A DNA stretch of 35,989 nucleotides from CAZMYO01 sp964570525 (GTDB lineage Bacteria > Patescibacteriota > Patescibacteriia > Magasanikbacterales > GWA2-37-8): positions 1 to 35,989 of the forward strand of contig CAZMYO010000065.1 of NCBI GenBank assembly GCA_964570525.1, read 5' to 3'. The stretch's first letter is position 1, and every line of letters starts with the position of its first letter. Below are positions 15,772 through 22,519 of this stretch, one piece after another. The position numbers were made by a program, and so were the translations under genes. The notes under the pieces are model-generated. The model was not told the origin of the DNA and did not search any database. It saw only the letters and a program-made list of their open reading frames with translations.

Positions 15772-16227
15772 CTACTTGACGGTGATGTTGATGGTCTTGA
15801 AGCAGGCGATCATGGCCTCGGGCAAGGTTTGGCCCGCCGGAAGCGACATTGAGATGCGGCGCAGTACCTCGCGGACCGTTTCGTCGCCGATGGGGATCTC
15901 GCGGCAGCAGGCCAAGAGTACCTTGACTAGCTCTGGATCGTAGTTGATTGGCAGCAGGTATTCGTTAAACTCTGCCAGGTTGAGGGTATTGCCATGGGCC
16001 AGGATGTGATTCTGCAGTATTTCCGCCCAGGCGGTGCTCAGTATATCCGCCGCCTCGGCCAGAAGCTCTTCCAGTTCTTCGTCGGTTGGCTCCAGCGTAC
16101 CGAGCGTTTTCCGTAGCTCATCCTTGGCCACCGTAGTCATAGCTGACTCGAAGAGCAGGTAGACCTCGTAGATTTTATTTTCCAGATCTTCACGATTTTT
16201 AATTTCGTCGTCCCCGACTTGGTCCAT
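15772..16227 (-). CDS. unknown acidic helical protein
   Basis: 151 residues from the ATG at 16227, chosen because a near-perfect AAGGAGG (16235-16241) lies 7 nt upstream. Very acidic, all-helical in appearance (ELEELLAEAADILSTAWAEI), no membrane segment, no recognised motif. It has a strong promoter, a strong Shine-Dalgarno and its own terminator, so it is a self-contained, probably well expressed unit. Codon use is more GC-ending than in the neighbouring core genes. Possibly an accessory or regulatory protein acquired by transfer; function unknown. Confidence 0.78.
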   Translation of the reverse strand: MDQVGDDEIKNREDLENKIYEVYLLFESAMTTVAKDELRKTLGTLEPTDEELEELLAEAADILSTAWAEILQNHILAHGNTLNLAEFNEYLLPINYDPELVKVLLACCREIPIGDETVREVLRRISMSLPAGQTLPEAMIACFKTINITVK

Positions 16228-16250
16228 GGTATTTCCTCCTTGGTACAGCC

Positions 16251-16279
16251 ATCCTAGCACTTTGGCCGTGCTTTGTCAA
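16251..16279 (-). promoter_or_regulatory. promoter of the 15772-16227 gene
   Basis: On the minus strand TTGACA (16274-16279), 17-bp spacer, TAGGAT (16251-16256). Perfect -35, leader of about 20 nt that contains the Shine-Dalgarno. Confidence 0.85.
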
Positions 16280-16282
16280 GAT

Positions 16283-16311
16283 TAAAAACCCTCCCGCGGA
16301 GGAGGATTTTT
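16283..16311 (-). terminator. terminator of the GT-RmlD fusion gene
   Basis: On the minus strand AAAAATCCTCC, loop, GGAGG, GTTTTTAAT. The stem CCTCC/GGAGG is flanked by A- and T-runs, so it could act on both strands. Confidence 0.65.
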
Positions 16312-16316
16312 CATTT

Positions 16317-18440
16317 TTACGCCAGAGCAGTGCGGGGTATGAGGTTAAAACTACGCGTTTGTGTAGTGAAGGCGTACTCGTAATCGCGCTTGAGATATTC
16401 CCTAAGCGCGGTTTGCCACGGGCGCATGCGGTTAAGGCCTTCGCGCGCCAGGCGTTCGTTCACCAAGTTTTCCGAAGGCGGGCGATTGGCAAAAAACGTA
16501 TGCGAGAAGTAGCTCGAATCAACCGGCAAAACCTTAACCCGTTTCTCGTAGCCAAGAATTTTTACAATTTCTTTGGCCACGTCATAACGGCTGGCAAAAC
16601 CAGACGATGCCATGTTGTAGGTGCCCTGGTTACCGGCACGCAAAAGCACGTCAAGATTTTTCGCCAGGTCATGGGTATACGACGGCGTGCCCAGCTTATC
16701 GGTAACAGCGTGAATTGTTTTTTGTCCGGCGATAATCTGGGCAACGATGCTGTTCACGAATTTTTTGTCTTTTCCCGGGCCACCACCCATCATCCAACCC
16801 GGGCGAATAATCAAGAAATTACGAGCATAGTACTCGGTCATAAGGGCGCCCATCTGTTTGGTGAGGCCATAGGTATTAATTGGTTTCGGTTCGTCATCAT
16901 CAACATAAAAATCTTTTTGTCCGTCAAAGGTACCGGCGGAGCTTACGTAGACAAGTTTCGCGCCGTTCCGGCCGGCCAGTTGAGCGGCATATTTTACCGC
17001 CAAAGCATTGGTAGCGTAGGCGTTCGCTTTGTTGTTTTCACAAGCCTCGAGAGAGGTAAGCGCGGCCAAATGGAAGATGTAGTCGGGGCGGAACGTTGTT
17101 ACGGCTTTGGCGTAGGCCGCGTAATCGCGTACATCAAGATAGGAAATGTATGGTTCATTGGTATCAACGTCAGTTGCCATAACTTTGCAGTCTTTGGAGA
17201 AATGTTCATACATGGCTTGGCCAAGCATGCCACCGGCGCCGGTCATAAGAATACGCTTGGTTCCCCCCGCGCGCGGTGTGTCAATACTAAATTCGGCCGC
17301 TGGCGTTTTACTCAAACGGCGAATAATTTTGTAGTATTCGTAGGCAATTCTATCCCAGCTGTATACTAAAGCGGCTCGCTGTCCGGCGCGAGTCCCAAGC
17401 GCCAAAGCTTTCTCCGGATTTTCTGTAACTTGGCGGAAGAGGGCGGCCAGGTTCTGTGTGGTCAACGTATAGAAAAGACCGGTGTCACTCAAGATTTCCC
17501 GATTTTCCGGTTTGTCGTTAGCCAAGACACAGACGCTTCTGCCCATGGCTTCGATTACGGCTGGAGAAGCTCCGCCAACTTCGGCGGCGCGCACATAGGC
17601 CAAAGAATTTTTCACGAGCTTTTTATAGCGAGCGCCAAACACATAACCCAAAAACAAGACGCGGTTATTGGCGGCGGCCTTGATTCTTTTAACGTAATCA
17701 GGGTTGTAGCGATTATCACCAACCATTACCAGTGGGTAGACGCTGTCAGATTTTACGTACGCCTCTACCACTAGGAGCGGATTATTCTCCGGTTCAAAAC
17801 GGGCGACGTAGCTGAAATATTTTTTTGGTTCGAGATTATGTTCTTTAAGAATATTGTCAGCGGTCTGGTCGTACGTCTCAATATCCGTGCCATAGGGAAT
17901 GAGCGTGCTCTCGGTATGGCGGCAGGTTTTATAAAATTCCTGAACGCTCGCGGCATCAGTTACTATCTCGTGGGCCACAAGAGAGGCCAGGTACGAACAG
18001 GCCGCCAGATACCAGCGGGCGAGTAAGCCCCACTTTTTCCGTTGCCAATCTAATCCGTCAACACAAAAGATTACTTTTTTGCCGAAAAGTTTGGCCAAGC
18101 CGGCAAAAGGGGCGTTACCCACATTCACTATCACCACCACATCGGCCGTATTCTTGAATAACAAATGCAGCACGCTCAAAAAGGAATGAACCGGCGTGTC
18201 AAAAATCTTTTTCGTAATGGTGGGCAGATACACCAAAGCGGCGCCCTTATATTCCTTGGGGCGACTGTTAAAGTAATTTTTTCGGCAATAGACGGTTACC
18301 CGGCAGCCCAAACCAACCAAACAGTCCGCCATCTCTTCGGCAAACGTCTCAAAACCACCGTAGCTGTTGGGAATGCCGCGGTGGCCCAAAATGGCCACTT
18401 TAAGGCCTTGATTTTTCGGGTTAGAAACAGTATTTCTCAT
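16317..18440 (-). CDS. fusion: rhamnosyltransferase-like GT4 + RmlD-like dTDP-4-dehydrorhamnose reductase
   Basis: 707 residues, two full domains. Residues ~1-385: a glycosyltransferase of the DUF1972/GT4 type, with VAILGHRGIPNSYGGFETF at the start, KVIFCVDGLDWQRKKWG, YFSYVARFEPENNP and RAAEVGGASPAVIEAMG. Residues ~396-707: a short-chain reductase with TGAGGMLGQA nucleotide-binding loop, FHLAALTSLEACE, YVSSAGTFDG and the catalytic YGLTK, as in RmlD. RmlD makes dTDP-L-rhamnose; the fused transferase would use it, so donor synthesis and transfer sit in one chain. No stop or frameshift lies between the domains. Good promoter at 18469-18497. Rhamnose specificity is inferred from family resemblance. 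Confidence 0.88.
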   Translation of the reverse strand: MRNTVSNPKNQGLKVAILGHRGIPNSYGGFETFAEEMADCLVGLGCRVTVYCRKNYFNSRPKEYKGAALVYLPTITKKIFDTPVHSFLSVLHLLFKNTADVVVIVNVGNAPFAGLAKLFGKKVIFCVDGLDWQRKKWGLLARWYLAACSYLASLVAHEIVTDAASVQEFYKTCRHTESTLIPYGTDIETYDQTADNILKEHNLEPKKYFSYVARFEPENNPLLVVEAYVKSDSVYPLVMVGDNRYNPDYVKRIKAAANNRVLFLGYVFGARYKKLVKNSLAYVRAAEVGGASPAVIEAMGRSVCVLANDKPENREILSDTGLFYTLTTQNLAALFRQVTENPEKALALGTRAGQRAALVYSWDRIAYEYYKIIRRLSKTPAAEFSIDTPRAGGTKRILMTGAGGMLGQAMYEHFSKDCKVMATDVDTNEPYISYLDVRDYAAYAKAVTTFRPDYIFHLAALTSLEACENNKANAYATNALAVKYAAQLAGRNGAKLVYVSSAGTFDGQKDFYVDDDEPKPINTYGLTKQMGALMTEYYARNFLIIRPGWMMGGGPGKDKKFVNSIVAQIIAGQKTIHAVTDKLGTPSYTHDLAKNLDVLLRAGNQGTYNMASSGFASRYDVAKEIVKILGYEKRVKVLPVDSSYFSHTFFANRPPSENLVNERLAREGLNRMRPWQTALREYLKRDYEYAFTTQTRSFNLIPRTALA

Positions 18441-18468
18441 AGAGTTTTAGTAGTAGCTAAAACAGATC

Positions 18469-18497
18469 AGTATAGCACAATTTAGCGCTTTTGTCAA
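18469..18497 (-). promoter_or_regulatory. promoter of the GT-RmlD fusion gene
   Basis: On the minus strand TTGACA (18492-18497), 17-bp spacer, TATACT (18469-18474). Near-consensus; leader of about 20-25 nt without a Shine-Dalgarno. Confidence 0.88.
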
Positions 18498-18565
18498 ACG
18501 TATCCGGTCTGCAAGGGATAAATTTGGCTAAACTAAGTTGTTTGTGGCCGGTGTGGATAATTTTG

Positions 18566-18594
18566 TTGACCGCCCCACAGGGCCATGCTACAGT
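18566..18594 (+). promoter_or_regulatory. promoter of structured leader / small zinc-ribbon gene
   Basis: TTGACC (18566-18571), 17-bp spacer, TACAGT (18589-18594). Start expected near 18601, about 218 nt upstream of the first ORF. Confidence 0.7.
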
Positions 18595-18599
18595 TAAAA

Positions 18600-18770
18600 T
18601 AATATGTATTCATGTCATTCCCACAGTCTATTTACGATGAACAAGGTAAACGATCTTACCTTGATTATTGTAGATTTGTTAACATGGGGTGATAGTGCGC
18701 CGAGTGTCTAGCCTAAAGCTAAAGCTTAAGCCACAATCACCCTGAAAAAATTCAGGGTGATTTTAGTTCA
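18600..18770 (+). ncRNA. structured leader or small RNA ending in a terminator-like hairpin
   Basis: CAAGGTAA/TTACCTTG form an 8-bp hairpin near 18645-18665. AATCACCCTGAA (18735-18746) and TTCAGGGTGATT (18751-18762) form a perfect 12-bp hairpin followed by TTAGTT. The 5' arm of that hairpin can instead pair with GGGGTGAT at 18686-18693 (8 bp with one wobble), so two folds exclude each other as in an attenuator. It could be an independent ~165-nt RNA or the control region of the gene at 18819. No known riboswitch core is recognised. Nothing else coding is seen in 18441-18818. Confidence 0.5.
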
Positions 18771-18818
18771 AGGTGAGAAGTTTAGTCGTCGGCGGAGCGA
18801 GAGAGAAGAGAGGAGAGC

Positions 18819-19055
18819 ATGACGGAAAAATGTACCGGGGAAACTACCAGCAAGAAATATAATGCCTGGCTTAGCCGACTGCTTAATGGAGAGATCAAGA
18901 AGGGGCAGGGTTTAGAGGTTCCTAAGAATATTTCTTTTTTGCATCCCTGCGGCTGCCGACATAGCGATAAGCACGAGCTTAAGGTAACTCGTCAGGGCAA
19001 AATAATTATTTGTCTGAGTTGCAAAAAGCCAATCACGTATCGCGCTGAAGAATAA
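18819..19055 (+). CDS. small zinc-ribbon-like protein
   Basis: 78 residues. The C-terminal half has HPCGC and, 22 residues on, CLSC (CxC...CxxC), a likely single zinc site. The N-terminal half is a charged helix (NAWLSRLLNGEIKKGQG). GAGGAG lies just before the ATG with short spacing. Nucleic-acid or protein binding is plausible for such a small ribbon, but no family is recognised. It follows a long structured leader and precedes the ORF at 19089 by 33 bp. Confidence 0.65.
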   Translation: MTEKCTGETTSKKYNAWLSRLLNGEIKKGQGLEVPKNISFLHPCGCRHSDKHELKVTRQGKIIICLSCKKPITYRAEE

Positions 19056-19088
19056 CCTTCAGCGCCACCCTAACAAGAGGTAAAGAAG

Positions 19089-19364
19089 ATGGAGAGAGAG
19101 CAGAAGGAGACCCTCCCCGGACATCCCATGAACGGGGGGGACGAAGTCGCGGCGCCCACGATCCCACAGGATCTTGCCAAGGTGGCCGCGCCAACCGAGC
19201 GCGAGCCGGATCCGCGCGCGCCGGGCCCGGTGAGCGGCCACCCCCTGGGTCGGTTCCTCAAGGTGCCGGAAGGGTGCTTCCTGGTTCACGACCCGTTCGG
19301 AATTGGCGGGGCCTCCGCGGTGCCGATCGCGGACTATCCCAGGCTGCACGTGCGGCAGAAGTAA
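19089..19364 (+). CDS. hypothetical GC-rich small ORF
   Basis: 91 residues, Pro/Gly/Ala-rich, starting MEREQKETLPGHPMNG and ending VPIADYPRLHVRQK. AAGAGG lies 8 nt before the ATG. Nearly every third codon position is G or C, unlike the neighbours, which suggests foreign origin. The opposite strand also has a long open frame, as expected for high-GC DNA, so coding is likely but not certain. Probably co-transcribed with the zinc-ribbon gene. No function claimed. Confidence 0.5.
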   Translation: MEREQKETLPGHPMNGGDEVAAPTIPQDLAKVAAPTEREPDPRAPGPVSGHPLGRFLKVPEGCFLVHDPFGIGGASAVPIADYPRLHVRQK

Positions 19365-19373
19365 AAAACTCAA

Positions 19374-19407
19374 GGGGGGACTACCAGAAATCTCTGGTAG
19401 TCCCCCC
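19374..19407. repeat. 15-bp perfect hairpin after the GC-rich ORF
   Basis: GGGGGGACTACCAGA (19374-19388) and its exact complement (19393-19407) with a 4-nt loop. No T-run follows on the plus strand; on the minus strand TTGAGTTTTTTAC follows. It may end plus-strand transcripts by other means or block leftward reading. Confidence 0.7.
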
Positions 19408-19481
19408 CCAAATCTCATTATTAAAGTGGTCGGCGGGCCGCTTCTTATTTTTTTAAAGGTGTGGAAATTATTGGAGAGCTG

Positions 19482-19490
19482 TGATACAAT
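19482..19490 (+). promoter_or_regulatory. extended -10 promoter of folD
   Basis: TGATACAAT, i.e. TG-n plus TACAAT (19485-19490), 45 bp before the folD ATG. The -35 is weak, as often with extended -10 sites. Confidence 0.5.
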
Positions 19491-19535
19491 GTCCAAGTTG
19501 ATAATGTTAAAATTATAAGTGAAGCTTGAGAAATT

Positions 19536-20390
19536 ATGGGGAGTCTTATTGATGGACAAGCAATTGCCAAAAAAATTAACGCCGGCGCCAAGCGTAAAGT
19601 AACTCAATTGCGCAAACAGGGAATCGTTCCCAAACTCGCCGTTGTTTTAGTTGGAGAAAATAAGGCTTCCAAAGTCTATGTTTCCCGCAAAGAAAAAGCC
19701 GCCAGAGAATTAGGAATTAATTTTACACTTCATAAATTTCCAACTGACGTCACGCAACAAAAATTACTCGAGGAACTCCGTATTATTCAGGCCGATACCG
19801 AGCTTTCCGGACTTATTATCCAGCTGCCGTTGCCGGAGCGTCTTTACACACGCGAAATTTTAAACGCCATTAAGCCTGGTTTGGACGCGGACTACCTCAC
19901 GGATTTTAATTTAGGCAAGCTTGTCAGCAAATCCAATCCGCTGGATCCGCCGACCGCGAGCGCCGCCCTGAATATTTTAAAAGAACTAAAGATAGGCCTT
20001 ATCGGAAAAGATGTTGTTGTAATTGGAGCGGGATTTTTGGTCGGCAAGCCCATTACCCTAATGCTCATAAATTCTCGCGCCACCGTCACCGTGTGCAACA
20101 GCTCCACTAAAAATTTAGAAAAGAAATGCCAAGAAGCAGACATTATCGTAAGCTGTGTCGGCAAAAGGAATTTAGTGGTCGGCTCGATGGTAAAAAAGGG
20201 CGCGGTAGTAATCGACTGTGGATTTGTGTTTGAAAACGGAGTTGTTTCCGGCGACGTCAATGTTTCCGAGGTAATGAAAACAGCCTCGCTGGTTACACCC
20301 ACTCCGGGCGGCGTTGGTCCGATAACGGTAGCCAAGTTATTGCAGAACGTCGTTTTGTTGGCGGAAAGAAAGTTGAAGATTAAAGATTGA
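19536..20390 (+). CDS. folD: FolD methylene-THF dehydrogenase/cyclohydrolase
   Basis: 284 residues. Seen: KVYVSRKEKAARELG with the catalytic Tyr-x3-Lys, LIIQLPLPERL, GFLVGKPITLML (dinucleotide loop) and TPTPGGVGPITVA. It oxidises methylene-THF to formyl-THF, linking GlyA to purine and formyl-Met supply. Departures from the common family: PPTAS in place of PCTPxG, and GAGFLVGKP in place of GxSxxVGxP; catalytic residues look kept. The last codons and the stop lie inside an AAGATT-type repeat. Confidence 0.94.
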   Translation: MGSLIDGQAIAKKINAGAKRKVTQLRKQGIVPKLAVVLVGENKASKVYVSRKEKAARELGINFTLHKFPTDVTQQKLLEELRIIQADTELSGLIIQLPLPERLYTREILNAIKPGLDADYLTDFNLGKLVSKSNPLDPPTASAALNILKELKIGLIGKDVVVIGAGFLVGKPITLMLINSRATVTVCNSSTKNLEKKCQEADIIVSCVGKRNLVVGSMVKKGAVVIDCGFVFENGVVSGDVNVSEVMKTASLVTPTPGGVGPITVAKLLQNVVLLAERKLKIKD

Positions 20391-20455
20391 AGATTAACAT
20401 TGAAGACGTTTTCAACTCACACTAATCTTTTGATCTTAAATCTTGAATCTTCGTC
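20372..20455. repeat. AAGATT direct and inverted repeats between folD and the transporter gene
   Basis: GAAGATTAAAGATTGAAGATT on the left and AATCTT units (AATCTTTTGATC, AATCTTGAATCTTC) on the right, 20-45 bp apart, so the gap can fold on itself. It covers the folD stop codon. AT-rich, non-coding, possibly a weak terminator. Confidence 0.5.
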
Positions 20456-20458
20456 CGT

Positions 20459-21361
20459 ATGTGGCTTTATATCGCGCTCATTGGCTACGGCGTTTTGGCG
20501 GTGGTAAATATCCTGGATAAATTTATTCTCTCCAAAGAAAAAGTTAAGCCAATTGTTTTTGTTTTTTATTCCGCGATTTCCATTATTCCCATAATTTTTT
20601 TAATTCCCTTCGGAGTACAGAATCTAACTACTGGTAATCAATGGCTGGCGGCAATAGTCTCCGGGGTGAGCTTTATCCTCGGGCTCTATGCCATGTATGT
20701 CGGTTTTGAAGAAAGTGAAATTAGCCATGTAGGTCCTTTGGTTGGCGCGGCGATACCTTTTTTTGTGGTGCTTTTGGCCCGGGTATTTTTAAAAGAAAGC
20801 ATTACCTTTGGGCAAAGCATCGCTATCGTCGTTCTAATTCTTGGGTCGCTCCTCATTTCTTTTGAGAAAAGCAAGCTCCATCAGGGCTGGCACCGCGGAA
20901 TGCTGTGGGGATTATTCGCCGGCTTATTTTTTGGCATTTCCCATGTCGCCTCAAAATATATGTATGGCGCCGTTGGTTTCTACAGCGGGCTCGTTTGGAC
21001 GCGGGCCGCCATGGGCCTCTCGGGAGTGTTTCTCCTCACCTCTCCGATGGTCAGGGAGAGTATATTCAGAAAAAAAATCGCTGTGGCTAAATCGCCAGCC
21101 AATAAAATGGTACTGATCATAGTTAACAAGGCTTTGGCTGTGGTAGGGGTCGTGCTCGTTCAATATGCCATCGCTTTGGGCAGTGTTTCGCTAGTGAACG
21201 CTCTGGGCGGGGCACAATTTGCCATCCTCATAATCTTGGTGGCCGTCTTATCCAAATTTTTACCGCGGTTTTTTAAAGAAAAGTACGCGCGCGGCGAGCT
21301 TATTCAAGAGGGCTTGGCGGTGGCTGTAATCGCTTTTGGCTTGGCACTATTGTTGGTTTAA
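20459..21361 (+). CDS. EamA/DMT-family membrane transporter
   Basis: 300 residues with about 10 hydrophobic segments in two similar halves (first starts MWLYIALIGYGVLAVVNILDK, second GMLWGLFAGLFFGISHVASK), the EamA plan. The segment SHVGPLVGAAIPFFVVLLARVFLKE matches the conserved end of EamA repeats. Family members export or import small metabolites; the substrate is not predictable here. It lies between folD and the anchored glycosidase-like gene, on the same strand with short gaps. Confidence 0.87.
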   Translation: MWLYIALIGYGVLAVVNILDKFILSKEKVKPIVFVFYSAISIIPIIFLIPFGVQNLTTGNQWLAAIVSGVSFILGLYAMYVGFEESEISHVGPLVGAAIPFFVVLLARVFLKESITFGQSIAIVVLILGSLLISFEKSKLHQGWHRGMLWGLFAGLFFGISHVASKYMYGAVGFYSGLVWTRAAMGLSGVFLLTSPMVRESIFRKKIAVAKSPANKMVLIIVNKALAVVGVVLVQYAIALGSVSLVNALGGAQFAILIILVAVLSKFLPRFFKEKYARGELIQEGLAVAVIAFGLALLLV

Positions 21362-21382
21362 AATAATACAAGCGAAGAAATT

Positions 21383-22369
21383 ATGAGCAAAAGATTTTTA
21401 ATTGTTTCATTGGTAATAATTTTTTGCGTTGTCGCGGCGTATCTGTATTTATTGGTTAGAAAAGAAAATTTCCTCTCCCTGGTCTACGGCGTAAGTTTTG
21501 ACCCGGAATACGCCGGCTACCTCAAGCTTGATCCTCAAAAAGTTTACCGGACGATTTTGGATGATTGGAGATTCCGGAATATCCGTCTTTCCGCGCGCTG
21601 GGATAAGCTGGAAAAAGAAAGAGGGATTTTTGATTTCAAAGAACTGGATTGGCAGATGGACGAAGCCGCCGCCGCCCGCGCAAAAATTGTTTTGGCGATT
21701 GGGCAAAAGACGCCGCGCTGGCCGGAGTGCCATCTACCCGCCTGGGCAGTAAAATTGCCGGAAACAGAATATCGTCAGGCGTTAAACAAGTTTATTGAGC
21801 GGACGGTGGAAAGATACAAGAATCATCCGGCCTTGGAAATTTGGCAGGTAGAAAATGAGCCGTTTCTGCCCTTTGGCGTGTGTCCTATTTTTGATAAAAA
21901 AATGTTACTCGGCGAGCTTGATCTGATTAAACGGATTGATCCGCATCATCCTACGCTCGTAACCGATAGTGGCGAATTAAGTACCTGGCGTCGCACCGCG
22001 CGAGTCGCCGATTTGTTTGGCACCACCATGTACCGCGTGGTCTGGAATAAAAACCTGGGCTATCTAAACTATGATTGGCTGCCGCCATCTTTTTATCGAG
22101 CCAAATTGTGGCTAAATCAGCGCGCTGCCGGGCAGGCGTATATAACGGAGTTGCAGGCCGAACCCTGGATAACCAATCGGCCGATTGAACAGATGCCAAT
22201 GACCGAACAATACAAATCCATGAATTTGACTCGGCTCAAAAAAAATTTGATGTATGCCGGCCAAACCGGTTTTCCGCGCGCTTATCTGTGGGGAGCGGAG
22301 TGGTGGTATTGGTTGAAAGAAAGAGGAGTAACCGCAATTCCGGATTTCATCGCTACTCTCAATAAGTAA
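21383..22369 (+). CDS. membrane-anchored glycoside hydrolase-like TIM-barrel protein
   Basis: 328 residues. An N-terminal membrane anchor (residues 5-25, FLIVSLVIIFCVVAAYLYLLV) is followed by a barrel typical of clan GH-A: NIRLSARWDKLEKERGIFDF early on, EIWQVENEPFLPFG with the acid/base NE-P, and YITELQAEPW with a candidate nucleophile Glu. Acts outside the membrane on a glycan if active. Exact GH family not assigned. 21 bp after the transporter gene. Could trim the cell's own surface glycan or scavenge host polysaccharide. Confidence 0.8.
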   Translation: MSKRFLIVSLVIIFCVVAAYLYLLVRKENFLSLVYGVSFDPEYAGYLKLDPQKVYRTILDDWRFRNIRLSARWDKLEKERGIFDFKELDWQMDEAAAARAKIVLAIGQKTPRWPECHLPAWAVKLPETEYRQALNKFIERTVERYKNHPALEIWQVENEPFLPFGVCPIFDKKMLLGELDLIKRIDPHHPTLVTDSGELSTWRRTARVADLFGTTMYRVVWNKNLGYLNYDWLPPSFYRAKLWLNQRAAGQAYITELQAEPWITNRPIEQMPMTEQYKSMNLTRLKKNLMYAGQTGFPRAYLWGAEWWYWLKERGVTAIPDFIATLNK

Positions 22370-22372
22370 CGG

Positions 22373-22401
22373 TTGACGTGAAGTGGATTTTAGGATAAGG
22401 T
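22373..22401 (+). promoter_or_regulatory. tRNA-Val promoter
   Basis: TTGACG (22373-22378), 17-bp spacer, TAAGGT (22396-22401); start near 22408, just before the tRNA. Confidence 0.65.
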
Positions 22402-22415
22402 GGGGGATAATTCAC

Positions 22416-22492
22416 GCACGCCTAGCTCAGCTGGTTAGAGCACCTCGTTTACACCGAGGGGGTCAGGGGTTCAAATCCCTTGGCGTGCACCA
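22416..22492 (+). tRNA. tRNA-Val (anticodon TAC), CCA encoded
   Basis: Acceptor stem GCACGCC/GGCGTGC, discriminator A, encoded CCA (22490-22492). D-arm GCTC...GAGC; anticodon stem CCTCG/CGAGG around loop TTTACAC with anticodon TAC (22450-22452); T-arm AGGGG-TTCAAAT-CCCTT. All four arms close. The U34 of this anticodon is the kind of wobble base the Elp3 pathway modifies in some tRNAs. The mutase gene starts 27 bp after CCA. Confidence 0.97.
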
Positions 22493-22503
22493 GGGGATTT
22501 GAA
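22470..22503 (+). promoter_or_regulatory. hairpin overlapping tRNA 3' end and mutase leader
   Basis: TTCAAATCCCTTGG (22470-22483), in the T-arm and acceptor, is complementary over 14 bp (one T-G) to CCAGGGGATTTGAA (22490-22503), which begins with the CCA and runs into the leader; loop CGTGCA. The fold would compete with the tRNA fold in a joint transcript. Confidence 0.6.
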
Positions 22504-22519
22504 AAAAAAGGAGAAGCCA

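Noticed and set aside
19059..19607. Minus-strand ORF of 182 codons
   Set aside because: It runs through a perfect hairpin, the folD promoter and the start of folD; open only because the GC-rich stretch lacks stops.
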